Assembly (NCBI GenBank): GCA_017303415.1
Contig: JAFLBJ010000001.1
Coordinates: forward strand, 558,001 to 622,000
Source of the DNA: Chitinophagales bacterium
Lineage (GTDB): Bacteria; Bacteroidota; Bacteroidia; Chitinophagales; Chitinophagaceae
DNA length: 64,000 nucleotides
Direction of reading: 5' to 3'
Shown in pieces: positions 34,073 to 44,159 of the stretch (its first letter is position 1; each line of letters opens with the position of its first letter). A model generated the notes under the pieces. It did no database searches. It saw only the letters and a program-made list of their open reading frames with translations, and was not told the DNA's origin. The position numbers and the translations under genes are program-made.

Positions 34073-34678
34073 TTAGATACCGGTCAACTGATAAAGGGCA
34101 TAGATTATAATAGCATTGGAGCCATACTGGCGTCCCATCTCCTCGCGGAGAAAACGAAGGGCCTCATGAAGATGGTTCTTCACCGTTCTTTCGGCAATAC
34201 CGAGTTCGCGGGCTATTTCCGCAATACGGAGTCCCTGCTGCCGGCTCAAGATAAATACCTGTCGCTGCTGGGGGGTGAGCTGGTCAACCGCCGCCCGGAT
34301 AGAGGCAAGCACCTCGCTGTGGGTGATGCGGTCCTCACCCTCAAAGCCGGTGCCGAGGCCCTGGTCACGACCTATCTCGGACAGGATCAGGGTCTCCTTG
34401 GCCATGCGCCGGAATATATTGATGGATTGATTACGCGCTATACCATATAAATACGCGTTGAGGTTGTCGATCTGGGGAATTTCGGCTCTTTTGGTCCATA
34501 ATTTCAAAAAAACCTCGTGGACCGTGTCCTCAGCCGTCTCGGGAGAACCGGAAAGCTTTAAAACATACGTATATAACTTATCCTTATATGCGAGAAAAAG
34601 CGCGCGGAAGGCTTGCTCGCTTCCCTCGGCCAATTGCCGCAGCAATTCGGGTTCATTATAGACGGGCTCGTTGGTCAA
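34073..34678 (-). CDS. ECF RNA polymerase sigma-70 factor
   Basis: A 201-residue ECF sigma factor of the FecI-like group in Bacteroidota. Region 2 (about 10-90) has AFRALFLAYKDKLYTYVLKL and YLYGIARNQSINIFRR; region 4 (about 125-185) has LTPQQRQVFILSR, GLRIAEIARELGIAERTVKN and HLHEALRFLREE. No in-frame ATG precedes region 2, and the frame is closed by a stop 24 bases upstream, so the TTG at 34678 is the probable start. It should drive the SusCD locus under control of the FecR encoded 120 bases downstream. Confidence 0.94.
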   Translation of the reverse strand: MTNEPVYNEPELLRQLAEGSEQAFRALFLAYKDKLYTYVLKLSGSPETAEDTVHEVFLKLWTKRAEIPQIDNLNAYLYGIARNQSINIFRRMAKETLILSEIGRDQGLGTGFEGEDRITHSEVLASIRAAVDQLTPQQRQVFILSRQQGLRIAEIARELGIAERTVKNHLHEALRFLREEMGRQYGSNAIIIYALYQLTGI

Positions 34679-34845
34679 TGACTTTAAGTAAAAACGCTCA
34701 GGCTAAAGTAAGGAAAAGCTAACACTTGTTCAGACGCCCATATATCTCTAAATGCTGCATACGGTATCACAAAGTACCCACCCACCGTCTATAAAATCCA
34801 GCCGTTCAACTAAATACACCCCGCCTTTAATTCTCACTTAAAAAA

Positions 34846-34874
34846 CCTCTGTGTCTCTGCGCCTCTGTGGTTAA
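34846..34874. repeat. CTCTGTG-family single arm
   Basis: CCTCTGTGTCTCTGCGCCTCTGTGGTT lies in the 283-bp gap between the divergent sigma and UspA genes. No mirrored arm is present. The rest of the gap shows no coding frame; TACCTTTA at 34935 is a near match to the -7 box for uspA. Confidence 0.6.
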
Positions 34875-34961
34875 AAATCCTCGTCTCATAATTAAAAATG
34901 ACGCTAATCATACCCTTTCCCCCCCACACTGTCCTACCTTTAAAGTGCTAAAACAAAGAAA

Positions 34962-35789
34962 ATGAAAACCATAATCGTTCCTACCGACTTTTCGCCCGTT
35001 GCCACCAACGCCATGAACTACGCGGCGGATATGGCTCAGGCGATCAATGCCAGTATTACCCTGTTGCATGTGTACCAGGTACCCGTTTCGATGACGGAAG
35101 TCCCGGTGGTCATGGTCTCGGTAGATGAACTGAAAAAAGGCAGTGAGGAAAAACTGAAGGAATTAAAAACCGGCCTGGAACATATCAGCTCGGGTAGACT
35201 GAAAGTATATACTGAATCGCGTATGGGGAACACGGTTGATGAGTTGGAAGACCTTTGCCAGCACCTGGAACCCTTTGCCGTGATCATGGGAACCAAGGGA
35301 TCGACCGGTGTGGAAAGGATCCTCTTTGGCAGCACCACCCTCACCGCCATCAAACACCTGAAATGGCCCGTGATCGTTGTACCGCCGGGAAAAGAATATG
35401 GAAAGGGGATCAAGAAAGTGGGATTCGCCTGCGATTTTCAACAAGTGGTGGAAACCACACCCACCGACTATATCAAATCAGTGGTAAATGAAATGCACGC
35501 GGAATTTCATGTGCTGAATGTAGACTATGAAGGAAAACATTTTGAACCCGATACTCCGGAACAGTCTTTATTGCTGCATACCTTGCTGGAAGACATGAAC
35601 CCGAACTATCATTTCATTAACCATGAAGATATCGAAGACGGGATCAATGACTTTGCAGAAAAAAATAATCTTGACCTGCTGATCACCATTCCGAAAAAAC
35701 ACAAACTACTCGACGGGATATTTAAACCAAGCAGCACGAAGCAGTTGCTGGTGCAGTCGAAGGTGCCAGTAATGTGTGTGCACGAATAA
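34962..35789 (+). CDS. Universal stress protein, tandem UspA domains
   Basis: A 275-residue cytosolic protein with two UspA folds (about 1-143 and 148-275). The first keeps the nucleotide-binding signature: IIVPTDFSPVATNA at the start and GTKGSTGVERILFGSTT near residue 110. The second is degenerate (VGFACDFQQ, then ITIPKKHKLLDGIFKPSSTK) and may serve for dimerisation. Such proteins respond to starvation and oxidative stress. It is divergent from the SusCD operon and convergent with asnS. Confidence 0.93.
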   Translation: MKTIIVPTDFSPVATNAMNYAADMAQAINASITLLHVYQVPVSMTEVPVVMVSVDELKKGSEEKLKELKTGLEHISSGRLKVYTESRMGNTVDELEDLCQHLEPFAVIMGTKGSTGVERILFGSTTLTAIKHLKWPVIVVPPGKEYGKGIKKVGFACDFQQVVETTPTDYIKSVVNEMHAEFHVLNVDYEGKHFEPDTPEQSLLLHTLLEDMNPNYHFINHEDIEDGINDFAEKNNLDLLITIPKKHKLLDGIFKPSSTKQLLVQSKVPVMCVHE

Positions 35790-35808
35790 TATATTGTTAT
35801 CAGGGATA

Positions 35809-35915
35809 GTTTCACGCGGCGTACGCGGAGAATTTGGCGTACGCGGCGGCTCTCCGTTTTTCGACCTTTGTACAGCCGCAGCGCCCGTTGCCTCTTTGCG
35901 TACGCCGCGAGAAAC
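35809..35915. repeat. Palindromic element, 107 bp (copy d)
   Basis: From GTTTCACGCGGCGTACGC to GTACGCCGCGAGAAAC, inverted orientation relative to copy g. It fills the gap between the convergent uspA and asnS genes. Confidence 0.9.
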
Positions 35916-35936
35916 CATACATGAAATCCAAAAAAA

Positions 35937-37379
35937 TCAAAAGGAAGCACTTCCCGGAGTTCGTGGGAAAGCAATCACATCCCGAATATTTGTCATACCC
36001 GTAACAAACTGTACCATTCTTTCAAACCCAAGTCCAAAGCCTGCGTGAGGCACGGTGCCAAAGCGACGGGTATCAAGGTACCAGTTTAATTCATCCACGG
36101 GAACATGCATTTCCTGCATCCGGTTTTCCAATACGATGAGTCTTTCCTCGCGCTGGCTGCCCCCCACGATCTCACCAATACCAGGTGCGAGGATATCCAT
36201 GGCCGCAACGGTTTTGCCATCCTCGTTGACCCGCATGTAAAAGGCCTTGATGTCTTTGGGGTAATTATATAATATAACCGGGCGTTTGAATTCTTTTTCT
36301 ACCAGATAGCGTTCATGCTCGCTCTGGAGATCCATGCCCCAACCGGTAACGGGGTATTGAAATTTCTTTTTCTTATTGTGGTTGCTGTTTTGCAATACTT
36401 CGATGGCTTCGGTATACCTGAGACGTTTGAATTCATTGTTGAGAACAAACTCGAGTTTCTCCACCAATCCCATTTCGCTCCGCTTATCCTGGGGCAATTG
36501 TTTTTCTTCATCAGCCAAACGTTGCGACAGGAATTCAATATCCTCACGGTTATTGTCAAGCGCATAGCGGATGATGTATTTGATAAATGATTCCGCCAGG
36601 TTCATATTGTCTTCCAGGTCATAGAAGGCCATTTCCGGTTCGATCATCCAGAACTCGGCAAGGTGACGTGCGGTGTTCGAGTTTTCGGCGCGGAAGGTGG
36701 GACCAAAGGTGTAGATCTCCCCAAAAGCGGTGGCAGCGAGTTCCCCTTCCAATTGTCCGCTTACAGTAAGGTTGGTTGATTTTTCAAAGAAGTCCTCTTT
36801 AAAATTGATCGAACCATCCTCGTTACGCGGAGGGTTATCAAGCGGCAGGGTAGTCACGCGAAACATTTCACCGGCACCTTCCGCATCACTCGCGGTGATG
36901 ATGGGTGTATGCATGTACACAAAACCACGCTCGTTAAAGAATTTGTGTATCGCGAACGCTAATGAATGGCGTACACGAAACACAGAACCAAATGTATTGG
37001 TACGAAAACGCAGGTGGGCAATTTCGCGGAGGTATTCGAGTGTGGGCCTGTTCTTTAATTGCAGGGGATATTTTTCCGCATCACTATCGCCCAATATGCT
37101 GATTTCTTCGGCTACAAGGTCCATTTTCTGGCCCTTACCCAGGGAGGGCACCAGTTTACCCGAAACCTTAAGCGAAGCAGAGGTCGTGACCCTTTTTAAC
37201 AGTTCCTCATCAAACTTGCCCAATTCAGCCACAACCTGCAGATTGGTGTTGGTGGATCCGTCATTAAGGGCAATAAACTGATTATTACGAAAACTCCGCA
37301 CCCATCCCATGACGGTAACTGCCTGACCTGTGGGCTCTGTTTGGAGCAAGTCCTTAATTTTCACCCGAATGTTGAACAT
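35937..37379 (-). CDS. asnS: Asparagine-tRNA ligase
   Basis: A 480-residue class IIb aminoacyl-tRNA synthetase that charges tRNA-Asn. An OB-fold anticodon-binding domain (about 8-110, [20 protein letters not shown]) precedes the catalytic core. Motif 2 and its surroundings appear as [22 protein letters not shown], split here as [11 protein letters not shown] and [10 protein letters not shown]; motif 3 is [12 protein letters not shown] near the C-terminus. The [15 protein letters not shown] stretch is typical of AsnRS. Length is normal. Confidence 0.97.
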   Translation of the reverse strand: MFNIRVKIKDLLQTEPTGQAVTVMGWVRSFRNNQFIALNDGSTNTNLQVVAELGKFDEELLKRVTTSASLKVSGKLVPSLGKGQKMDLVAEEISILGDSDAEKYPLQLKNRPTLEYLREIAHLRFRTNTFGSVFRVRHSLAFAIHKFFNERGFVYMHTPIITASDAEGAGEMFRVTTLPLDNPPRNEDGSINFKEDFFEKSTNLTVSGQLEGELAATAFGEIYTFGPTFRAENSNTARHLAEFWMIEPEMAFYDLEDNMNLAESFIKYIIRYALDNNREDIEFLSQRLADEEKQLPQDKRSEMGLVEKLEFVLNNEFKRLRYTEAIEVLQNSNHNKKKKFQYPVTGWGMDLQSEHERYLVEKEFKRPVILYNYPKDIKAFYMRVNEDGKTVAAMDILAPGIGEIVGGSQREERLIVLENRMQEMHVPVDELNWYLDTRRFGTVPHAGFGLGFERMVQFVTGMTNIRDVIAFPRTPGSASF

Positions 37380-37399
37380 ATCTTAAAAAATTGAAAGGG

Positions 37400-37407
37400 C
37401 AAATATA
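37400..37407 (-). promoter_or_regulatory. Putative -7 box for asnS
   Basis: TATATTTG on the minus strand is an exact TAnnTTTG match ending 20 bases before the ATG at 37379. Confidence 0.5.
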
Positions 37408-37621
37408 GACCAGGATTTTAGGATTTGTTGATTTTGGGGATTGGGTCAAAACTTTGAATTTTAATAATAATGCCTTAATATTGTGCCTGAAAGCTGATAA
37501 GTAACATCCCCAATAAGAAGCTCATCAGTCCTACCGATCTCATTTTCACATAAAAATCAACCCATTTCTGGAATCATTTTACCCGGTGAATTGGCACCGT
37601 TGAAAACTTCAAGATTCATTT

Positions 37622-39280
37622 ATGTACGACATCTTACAATTGAACGACATGCTCGTTCCAGAGCTGTTGGATATTGCCGAGCAGCTTAAGATCCCCAATG
37701 CGAAGAAGATGGAAAAACAGGAGCTTATCTACAAGATCCTCGACAGCCAGGCCATCACCGGTTCCAAAGCCGCCCCCGATGACAGCGACAAACCCAAGCA
37801 GCGCAAGCGTATCATCAAAACCAGCACGGCGCTGACCACTGAAGAAGCCGAGGTAGATGAACCCCAGCCCGAAGCCAAACCCGCTCCCCGCAAAGCCGCT
37901 CCGCGCAAAGAAGAAAAACCCATTCTGAAAAAAGCAACCAAGAAAAAACCTGAACAGGAAATCGTTTCAGAAGAACAACCCGAAACTTCCGATGATTCCA
38001 ATAATACGGATGCAGAGATACCAGTGATCAGCGATCAGATTTCCGCTGACCTGGCCGAAGCAGAAGCCATCATCAAATCAGAAATGGAAGGCGGTTTCCC
38101 CGAAGAGCCCAAAGGCCCGGTGAAATCCTATCCCCAACGCCGCGAACAACAATTCAATATTGAATTTGATGGCGTGATCCTCGCCGAAGGCGTATTGGAA
38201 ATGATGCCCGATGGCTATGGTTTCCTCCGCTCCTCCGACTACAACTATCTTTCCTCCCCCGATGATATTTATGTATCCCCTTCTCAGATCAAATTATTTG
38301 GTCTGAAAACAGGTGATACCGTTACCGGTGCGGTACGTCCCCCAAAAGAAGGCGAGAAATATTTCGCCCTGTTGAAAGTGGACACCATCAATGGCCGCAA
38401 ACCGGAAGAGGTGCGCGACCGTGTACCCTTTGACTACCTGACCCCGCTTTTCCCCTTTGAAAAGTTGAACCTCTTTGATTCGCCCACGAATTATTCCACG
38501 CGGATCATGGACCTGTTCACCCCCATTGGTAAAGGGCAGCGTGGATTGATCGTGGCCCAACCCAAAACGGGTAAGACCATGCTCTTAAAAGCCGTGGCCA
38601 ATGCCATTGCCGAAAACCATCCCGAGTGCTACCTGATGGTGGTATTGGTGGATGAGCGCCCGGAAGAGGTGACCGATATGGAACGCAGCGTACGCGCTGA
38701 AGTGATCGCGTCCACCTTTGATGAACCCGCCGAAAAACACGTTAAAGTTTCCACGATAGCCCTGCAAAAAGCCAAGCGGTTGGTAGAGTGCGGACATGAT
38801 GTAGTGATCCTGCTGGATTCAATTACACGTCTCGCCCGTGCCCACAATACCGTAGCCCCCGCCAGTGGTAAAGTATTATCCGGTGGTGTGGAAGCGAATG
38901 CGATGCAGAAACCCAAACAATTCTTTGGGGCCGCGCGTAAGATCGAACATGGTGGTTCACTCACCATCATCGCCACCGCCCTGGTTGACACCGGTTCGAA
39001 AATGGACGAGGTGATCTTTGAAGAATTCAAGGGTACGGGTAACATGGAATTACAACTCGACCGTCGTCTCGCAAACAGACGTATCTATCCGGCTATTGAC
39101 CTCACCGCCTCTTCTACGCGTCGTGATGATTTGTTGTTGGAGCGCGATGTGCTGCAGCGTATGAATTTACTGCGCGTGTATCTCACCGACATGAATACGG
39201 AAGAGTCAATGAATGAATTGCTGAAACGCATGCGTGGTACGAAGAGCAATGAGGAGTTTTTGGCGAGTATGAATGGATAG
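37622..39280 (+). CDS. rho: Transcription termination factor Rho with charged N-terminal insert
   Basis: A 552-residue hexameric RNA helicase. After a short Rho_N helix bundle (about 1-45) comes an insert of about 120 residues rich in Lys, Glu, Pro and Ala, usual for Bacteroidota. The RNA-binding cold-shock-like domain follows (about 180-255, [19 protein letters not shown]). The ATPase has P loop [12 protein letters not shown], Walker [15 protein letters not shown], and the Q and R loops. No promoter box stands out in the 242-bp gap before it, where no further gene is visible. Confidence 0.97.
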   Translation: MYDILQLNDMLVPELLDIAEQLKIPNAKKMEKQELIYKILDSQAITGSKAAPDDSDKPKQRKRIIKTSTALTTEEAEVDEPQPEAKPAPRKAAPRKEEKPILKKATKKKPEQEIVSEEQPETSDDSNNTDAEIPVISDQISADLAEAEAIIKSEMEGGFPEEPKGPVKSYPQRREQQFNIEFDGVILAEGVLEMMPDGYGFLRSSDYNYLSSPDDIYVSPSQIKLFGLKTGDTVTGAVRPPKEGEKYFALLKVDTINGRKPEEVRDRVPFDYLTPLFPFEKLNLFDSPTNYSTRIMDLFTPIGKGQRGLIVAQPKTGKTMLLKAVANAIAENHPECYLMVVLVDERPEEVTDMERSVRAEVIASTFDEPAEKHVKVSTIALQKAKRLVECGHDVVILLDSITRLARAHNTVAPASGKVLSGGVEANAMQKPKQFFGAARKIEHGGSLTIIATALVDTGSKMDEVIFEEFKGTGNMELQLDRRLANRRIYPAIDLTASSTRRDDLLLERDVLQRMNLLRVYLTDMNTEESMNELLKRMRGTKSNEEFLASMNG

Positions 39281-39281
39281 T

Positions 39282-39334
39282 CTCTCACGGAATACACGGA
39301 ATTTTTTCAGTGCTTTCTGCGTATTCTGTGAGAA
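39282..39334. repeat. Inverted repeat TCTCACGGAATAC ... GTATTCTGTGAGA
   Basis: Thirteen-base arms with one mismatch, starting just after the rho stop codon. It could serve as a 3' hairpin for rho mRNA, though no T run follows. Confidence 0.6.
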
Positions 39335-39351
39335 CCAAAAATGCCAAACCT

Positions 39352-40419
39352 ATGGCTATCTCCCGCCTGTCCATCCACGAATTTTTAAAAGCATCTGCCG
39401 GTCACCCGGTACTGGATGTGCGGTCCCCGGGCGAATACACCCATGCTCGTTTTCCGGGTGCGATTTCCTTTCCCTTATTCACAGATGAAGAACGCAAGGT
39501 GGTGGGCACCCTCTACAAACAAAAAAGCCGCGAGGAGGCCATCAAGGCTGGTCTCGATTTTTTTGGTCCTAAAATGCGGACCATGGTCGAAAAGGCCGAA
39601 GAGATCGTACAAGCCCAACAACCCGCTTCCAAAAATATATTTGTCTACTGCTGGCGGGGCGGCATGCGCTCCGCCGGCGTAGCCTGGCTGCTTGACCTTT
39701 ATGGGTTCAAGGTGCATACGCTTGTGGGTGGCTATAAAAGTTTCCGTCGTTTTGTACTCGATAGTTTTTTGTTGCCCTTTCAACTCCGCATCCTGGGGGG
39801 TTATACCGGATCTGGTAAGACCGAACTCCTGAAGAATCTCCAGGAAAAAGGCGCGGCCATCATTGACCTGGAAGCCCTGGCCAATCACAAAGGATCGGCC
39901 TTTGGGAATATTGGTTTGCCCGAACAACCCAGTCAGGAAATGTTTGACAACCTGTTGGGACTTGAACTCTACCGCCTCACAGGCAGTGGGGCCATAACTG
40001 ATACACGCCGCACCATGGACCGGCCGATCTGGTTGGAAGATGAGAGCCAGCGGATCGGGAAAGTGAATATCCATCCTGAATTCTGGAAACAGATGCGCAG
40101 CTCACCCATCTGGTTTTTGGATATTCCCTTTGAAGAACGATTGGACCACCTGGTTGCCGAATACGGGGCTCTTGACCGGGAAAAAATGATCGAGGCCATT
40201 GGGCGGATCAGCAGCCGCTTGGGAGGGTTGGAGACAAAAAACGCGACCCGGTTTCTGCAGGAGGGTAATACGAAGGAAAGTTTCCGGATCTTATTGAAGT
40301 ATTACGACAAGTGGTATCATAAGGGTTTGCACAACAGAGCGGGGCTGGAAACGTTATTACATACGGTTTTGTGTGAAAAAGTTTGTGCGGATAACACATT
40401 AAAAATCATTGATCTTTAG
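39352..40419 (+). CDS. mnmH: tRNA 2-selenouridine synthase
   Basis: A 355-residue enzyme (SelU/MnmH/YbbB) that swaps sulfur for selenium at the wobble 2-thiouridine of certain tRNAs using selenophosphate. The N-terminal rhodanese domain has LDVRSPGEYTHARFPGA and catalytic Cys100 in IFVYCWRGGMRSAG; a P-loop follows at about 148 (GGYTGSGKTELL). The ATG at 39352 is chosen because the upstream frame is repeat DNA. SelD, which makes the selenophosphate, is encoded 1.4 kb downstream on the same strand. Confidence 0.96.
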   Translation: MAISRLSIHEFLKASAGHPVLDVRSPGEYTHARFPGAISFPLFTDEERKVVGTLYKQKSREEAIKAGLDFFGPKMRTMVEKAEEIVQAQQPASKNIFVYCWRGGMRSAGVAWLLDLYGFKVHTLVGGYKSFRRFVLDSFLLPFQLRILGGYTGSGKTELLKNLQEKGAAIIDLEALANHKGSAFGNIGLPEQPSQEMFDNLLGLELYRLTGSGAITDTRRTMDRPIWLEDESQRIGKVNIHPEFWKQMRSSPIWFLDIPFEERLDHLVAEYGALDREKMIEAIGRISSRLGGLETKNATRFLQEGNTKESFRILLKYYDKWYHKGLHNRAGLETLLHTVLCEKVCADNTLKIIDL

Positions 40420-40525
40420 TTTCACGCGGAGTACGCAACGAGGCAAAGAGCGCAACGGCAGTCCTATAGTAGAAAAAAGGAGGGCCGCCGCGCCCGCCTA
40501 ATTCTTTGCGTCCGCTGCGAGAAAC
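40419..40525. repeat. Palindromic element, 107 bp (copy e)
   Basis: From GTTTCACGCGGAGTACGC to GTCCGCTGCGAGAAAC. Its first G is the last base of the mnmH stop codon TAG. It ends 14 bases before the next start codon. Confidence 0.88.
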
Positions 40526-40539
40526 CCCAAAATCCAATC

Positions 40540-41640
40540 ATGAGAAAATTAATACTCATACTCCTCCTCCTTCCCATTGGCGCCTTGGCCCAAAAAACCC
40601 TCTCCGGTGTATGGACCGGCGCCCTTACCAACGACTCTACCCAGGCCCGGAATGACCAGACCTTTGAACTGGCCCTCACTGAATACCGCGGAAAAGTGTA
40701 CGGGTATAGCTATGCGACATTCCTTGAAAATGATCATCTCTATTATATCGTCAAGCGCGTGGAAGGCACCATTGTGGATGGCGTGTGTGAAGTAACGGAT
40801 GATGAATTGGTGAGTACAAATTTGTTTACAAAATTAGACAAGCGCGTAAAGAGGACGATCACGTTTCGGATGAATCCCGTGGATAGTATCTGGCGGTTGG
40901 ATGGTACCTGGAAGACGAATAAAACAAGAGAATTTTATGCCATCACCGGAAAGATAGCCTTGAAGGAAGAAAAGGACCTGAATAAATCAAGAGTGTATGA
41001 ACATTTGGGTGACCTGGGTTTACAGAAGTCATTGGCCTGGGATAAAAAAGAAGAGCCAAAGCAAATGGTGATCATAAAAGTGGAGGATGTGGCGACTGCA
41101 AAAAAGGAAAAGGTGAAGGAGGAGAAAGTGAAGAAGCCTAAAGAGGAAGAGGTGGCCAAAGTAAAAGAGGAGAAGGTGAAGAAAGTGAAAGAAGAAGATG
41201 TAAAGAAAGAGGCGGCTGTAGCAAAAGAAACAAAGAAGGAAGAAATAAAGAAACCCGAGCCCGTTAAGGTGGTGCCGGCGGCCCAGTTGGCCTCAAGAAA
41301 AATTGAGAAGACGGAGGAGATCGGGTTTGCGGCAGATAGTTTGGTGATCGCTTTGTATGATAATGGAGAAGTGGATGGAGACACCGTAAGTGTGTTATTG
41401 AATGGCGAGATCTTCTGGGCCAACCAGGGGTTGAAATCACAGGCGATCAAGAAGACGGTTTATATTCCTGCGGGCACCGATAGTTTGGAGTTGGTATTGT
41501 ATGCGGAAAACCTCGGGGCCTATCCGCCAAATACAGGATTGCTGATCATATATGATGGCAATGAAAGGTATATGGTGAGGTTTAGCGCGGATTTCAATCG
41601 GAATGCGCGGGTGGTGTTGCGGAGAAAGAAAGGGGTTTGA
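40540..41640 (+). CDS. Hypothetical exported protein with Lys/Glu-rich linker
   Basis: A 366-residue exported protein. The signal peptide ends near GALAQ. Residues about 20-150 form a beta-rich domain (LSGVWTGALTNDSTQ, WRLDGTWKTNKT), residues about 180-250 a strongly charged Lys/Glu/Val repeat built on EEKVKK-like words, and residues 260-366 a second beta-sandwich (ALYDNGEVDGDTVSVLLNG). The linker may span the periplasm or be a coiled coil. It lies between mnmH and selD but is not a known selenium gene. Palindromic elements border it on both sides. Confidence 0.8.
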   Translation: MRKLILILLLLPIGALAQKTLSGVWTGALTNDSTQARNDQTFELALTEYRGKVYGYSYATFLENDHLYYIVKRVEGTIVDGVCEVTDDELVSTNLFTKLDKRVKRTITFRMNPVDSIWRLDGTWKTNKTREFYAITGKIALKEEKDLNKSRVYEHLGDLGLQKSLAWDKKEEPKQMVIIKVEDVATAKKEKVKEEKVKKPKEEEVAKVKEEKVKKVKEEDVKKEAAVAKETKKEEIKKPEPVKVVPAAQLASRKIEKTEEIGFAADSLVIALYDNGEVDGDTVSVLLNGEIFWANQGLKSQAIKKTVYIPAGTDSLELVLYAENLGAYPPNTGLLIIYDGNERYMVRFSADFNRNARVVLRRKKGV

Positions 41641-41652
41641 TGACACGAATTT

Positions 41653-41758
41653 ATTTCTCGCAGCGCTCGCAAAGAATTTGGCGGGCGCGGCGGCTTTCCT
41701 TTTTCGATCTATGTACGGCCGCAGCGGTCGTTGCCTCTTAGCGTACGCTGCGAGAAAT
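41653..41758. repeat. Palindromic element, 106 bp (copy f)
   Basis: From ATTTCTCGCAGCGCTCGC to GTACGCTGCGAGAAAT. It lies in the gap before selD, 12 bases after the previous stop codon, in inverted orientation relative to copy g. Confidence 0.9.
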
Positions 41759-41804
41759 TAATCTTTGTAATCTATGTAATCCATAAGATCATTAAATCCT
41801 GGTC

Positions 41805-41812
41805 TATCTTTG
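41805..41812 (+). promoter_or_regulatory. Putative -7 box for selD
   Basis: TATCTTTG matches TAnnTTTG exactly. Only four bases (CCCC) separate it from the ATG, implying a leaderless transcript. Confidence 0.5.
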
Positions 41813-41816
41813 CCCC

Positions 41817-42872
41817 ATGGAAACCCCCATCCGCCTCACACAATACTCCCACGGCGCAGGATGTGGCTGCAAGATAGCCCCCGCCGTTCTCGAAGAAATT
41901 CTCAAAGGAAATATCTCCCTCCCCGATGACCCCGCCCTGCTGGTAGGCAACAGCTCGAAAGACGATGCCGCCGTGTACGACCTGGGCAATGGCACGGCAA
42001 TTATTTCCACCACCGATTTCTTTATGCCGATTGTAGATGACCCGGTTGAATTTGGCCGCATCGCCGCCGCCAATTCCATCAGCGATATCTACGCCATGGG
42101 TGGAAAACCTTTGATGGCGATCGCAGTGCTGGGCTGGCCGATCAATAAACTTCCGGCTGAAGTGGCCAGACAGGTCATTGATGGCGGACGCAGCATCTGC
42201 AAAGAAGCGGGTATCCCTCTGGCCGGTGGACATAGCATTGATTCACCCGAACCGATATTTGGTCTGGCGGTGACCGGCCTCCTCCCCATCGAAAACCTGA
42301 AACGCAACGATACCGCCAAAGAAGGCGACCTGCTCTTTTTAACCAAAGCACTGGGCGTGGGGATCATGACCACCGCGCAAAAAAGAGGACAACTGAACGA
42401 AGATGACCGGCCCGCGCTTATTCAACAACTCACCACGCTGAACCGTGTGGGCGAAAAACTCGGGACGATCAAAGGGGTGAGTGCCATGACGGATGTGACC
42501 GGCTTTGGATTGTTGGGCCACCTGATTGAAATGGCCGAAGGCAGCGGATTGAGTGCGCAGATCTCCTATCAGGCTTTGCCTAAACTGAATAATATCGGAC
42601 ACTATATTTCACAAAAAATATTCCCCGATGCGGTCACCCGCAACTGGAGCAGCTATGGAAGCAAGGTGCAGTTTGAAAAAGGGGTGAATGTAATGGAGGC
42701 CTTTACACTCTTACCCGATCCGCAGACCAATGGCGGGTTATTGATCGCCGTGCAGCCCGAAAGTGTCAATGAAGTGATGGCGGTGTTTAGTGAGTTTGGG
42801 TTGGAAGGGTTTGGCGAACCGATTGGGAAGTTGGTAGGGAAGGGGGAGAAGGTTGTGGTGGTGGGTGTTTGA
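41817..42872 (+). CDS. selD: Selenide, water dikinase
   Basis: A 351-residue cytosolic enzyme that makes selenophosphate from selenide and ATP. The catalytic pair is Cys16 (SHGAGCGCK) and Lys19; it is a cysteine form, with no in-frame TGA to suggest selenocysteine. ATP/Mg-binding parts include [20 protein letters not shown], then [20 protein letters not shown] and GHSIDSPEP. No selA, selB or selC is seen nearby; with mnmH it points to selenium use in tRNA rather than in proteins. Confidence 0.97.
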   Translation: METPIRLTQYSHGAGCGCKIAPAVLEEILKGNISLPDDPALLVGNSSKDDAAVYDLGNGTAIISTTDFFMPIVDDPVEFGRIAAANSISDIYAMGGKPLMAIAVLGWPINKLPAEVARQVIDGGRSICKEAGIPLAGGHSIDSPEPIFGLAVTGLLPIENLKRNDTAKEGDLLFLTKALGVGIMTTAQKRGQLNEDDRPALIQQLTTLNRVGEKLGTIKGVSAMTDVTGFGLLGHLIEMAEGSGLSAQISYQALPKLNNIGHYISQKIFPDAVTRNWSSYGSKVQFEKGVNVMEAFTLLPDPQTNGGLLIAVQPESVNEVMAVFSEFGLEGFGEPIGKLVGKGEKVVVVGV

Positions 42873-42979
42873 GTTTCTCGCAGCGTACGCTAAGAGGCAA
42901 CGAGCGCTGCGGCCGTACATTGATCGGCAATAGGAAAGCCGTCGCGTCCGCCCAATTCTTTGCGTACGCTGCGAGAAAC
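42873..42979. repeat. Palindromic element, 107 bp (copy g)
   Basis: From GTTTCTCGCAGCGTACGC to GTACGCTGCGAGAAAC. It begins at the first base after the selD stop and ends 14 bases from the stop of the convergent barrel gene. I use it as reference orientation. Confidence 0.92.
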
Positions 42980-42993
42980 AAAACTCACAGTGA

Positions 42994-43686
42994 TCACAAC
43001 CTAAACCCTACCACAAAACTCAACACCCTATGCTTATTATTATTGTCATCCCCATTCGTGGTGCCCGACTGGATCTTGGCTAATCCATGCCCATAATTCA
43101 CAGCAATAAAGGCTCGGTCGGCCTGAAAGCCCACCAATCCATTCAGCCCATAATCCCAACGCTTTAAAATTCCGAAACCGGCGCCTTCTTCACCTGAAGT
43201 AGTGGGATCATCATCCGAAAATTCAATATTGTCTTCTCTGCTAAAATCAATACCCACTACAGAGCCTTCGGCTTTACGTTTACCCGCAAATCCCATCGCT
43301 ACATAGGGACCTGCGCCAAAAAAGAAGGAGGAATTCGGTCCTTCTAAGGGTACACGAAAGACCAGATTGGCCGGTATTTCGAGATAAATGGGATTGCTGC
43401 TGGCCCGGTAATAATTGGCATCGCCCACATTACCGCTTTGTGTCTTGGAGCCTTTACCCGTAACCAACAGACCGGGTTGTAAAGAAATGTATTTACTTAA
43501 CTGAATATCTCCCACAAATCCCACCTGGAAGGAGCCCAGTGTGTTGGCATCATCAATACCTCCGTCATCCGTGATGGATACATTCGCGAGATTCAAACCG
43601 CCTTTTATATAAATATCTGACTGAGCGGTGACAATTAGTGTACTCATTACCGTGAGCAGTACTAATAAGGTGCATTTTTTCTTCAT
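42994..43686 (-). CDS. Outer-membrane beta-barrel protein (PorT/OMP_b-brl_2 type)
   Basis: A 230-residue exported protein with signal peptide (to about TAQS at 22). The pattern IYIKGGLNLANVSI, LGSFQVGFVGDIQLSKYISL and LQPGLLVTGKGSK is typical of small barrels of this family, and the chain ends in an aromatic strand (VLSFVVGFRL). It probably forms an eight- to ten-strand pore or structural protein in the outer membrane. It is transcribed alone, convergent with selD. Confidence 0.88.
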   Translation of the reverse strand: MKKKCTLLVLLTVMSTLIVTAQSDIYIKGGLNLANVSITDDGGIDDANTLGSFQVGFVGDIQLSKYISLQPGLLVTGKGSKTQSGNVGDANYYRASSNPIYLEIPANLVFRVPLEGPNSSFFFGAGPYVAMGFAGKRKAEGSVVGIDFSREDNIEFSDDDPTTSGEEGAGFGILKRWDYGLNGLVGFQADRAFIAVNYGHGLAKIQSGTTNGDDNNNKHRVLSFVVGFRL

Positions 43687-43799
43687 GGCTGTTTTTTCTT
43701 TGTTTAAGACAAAGACTTTGCCACAGTTCCCTGGTTTAACAAGTTTATAAATTAAAAAAACGAACCCTATGTAAAACGCATAAAATGAATAAATAAAAT

Positions 43800-44036
43800 T
43801 TATTTCTTGAAAAGTAAATCTATCCGCTTTGCCAGCTCCTGATCCTTTTCGGTAACAATATCCCCGGCATCATGTGTACTGAGCCATATTTCCACAGTAT
43901 TCCACACATTCTTCCATTCGGGGTGATGTTCCATTTTTTCCGCTTCAATCGCCACGCGTGTCATAAAGGCAAAGGCTTCGCTAAAGTCAGCGAACTGGAA
44001 GCGGCGGTAGAGTTTGTTGTTTTCGTTTTTCCACAT
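43800..44036 (-). CDS. 4a-hydroxytetrahydrobiopterin dehydratase (pterin carbinolamine dehydratase)
   Basis: A 78-residue cytosolic enzyme that dehydrates 4a-hydroxytetrahydrobiopterin during pterin recycling. It shows the family signature [15 protein letters not shown] with the two catalytic histidines and [19 protein letters not shown]. It is shorter at the N-terminus than the roughly 100-residue enzymes of other phyla. No phenylalanine hydroxylase gene is in view. Confidence 0.93.
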   Translation of the reverse strand: MWKNENNKLYRRFQFADFSEAFAFMTRVAIEAEKMEHHPEWKNVWNTVEIWLSTHDAGDIVTEKDQELAKRIDLLFKK

Positions 44037-44042
44037 GGGGAG

Positions 44043-44159
44043 AAGCTTTTGGCTTTTAGCTGTTAGCTATTAGCTTGTTTATAATAATACGAAGTTACAA
44101 TAGGTCTGATTCGAAAAAATGAAAAGGCTAAAAGCCAATAGCCAAAAGCTAATAGCTAG
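44043..44159. repeat. TTAGCTA-type inverted repeat
   Basis: AGCTTTTGGCTTTTAGCTG and related words at 44043-44076 are mirrored by GCCAATAGCCAAAAGCTAAT at 44124-44159. The right arm includes the stop codon of the IPExxxVDY gene. It occupies the gap between that gene and the dehydratase. Confidence 0.7.

Noticed and set aside
41817-42872. Selenocysteine in SelD
   Set aside because: The catalytic position is a TGC cysteine codon (GAGCGCK) and no in-frame TGA exists.
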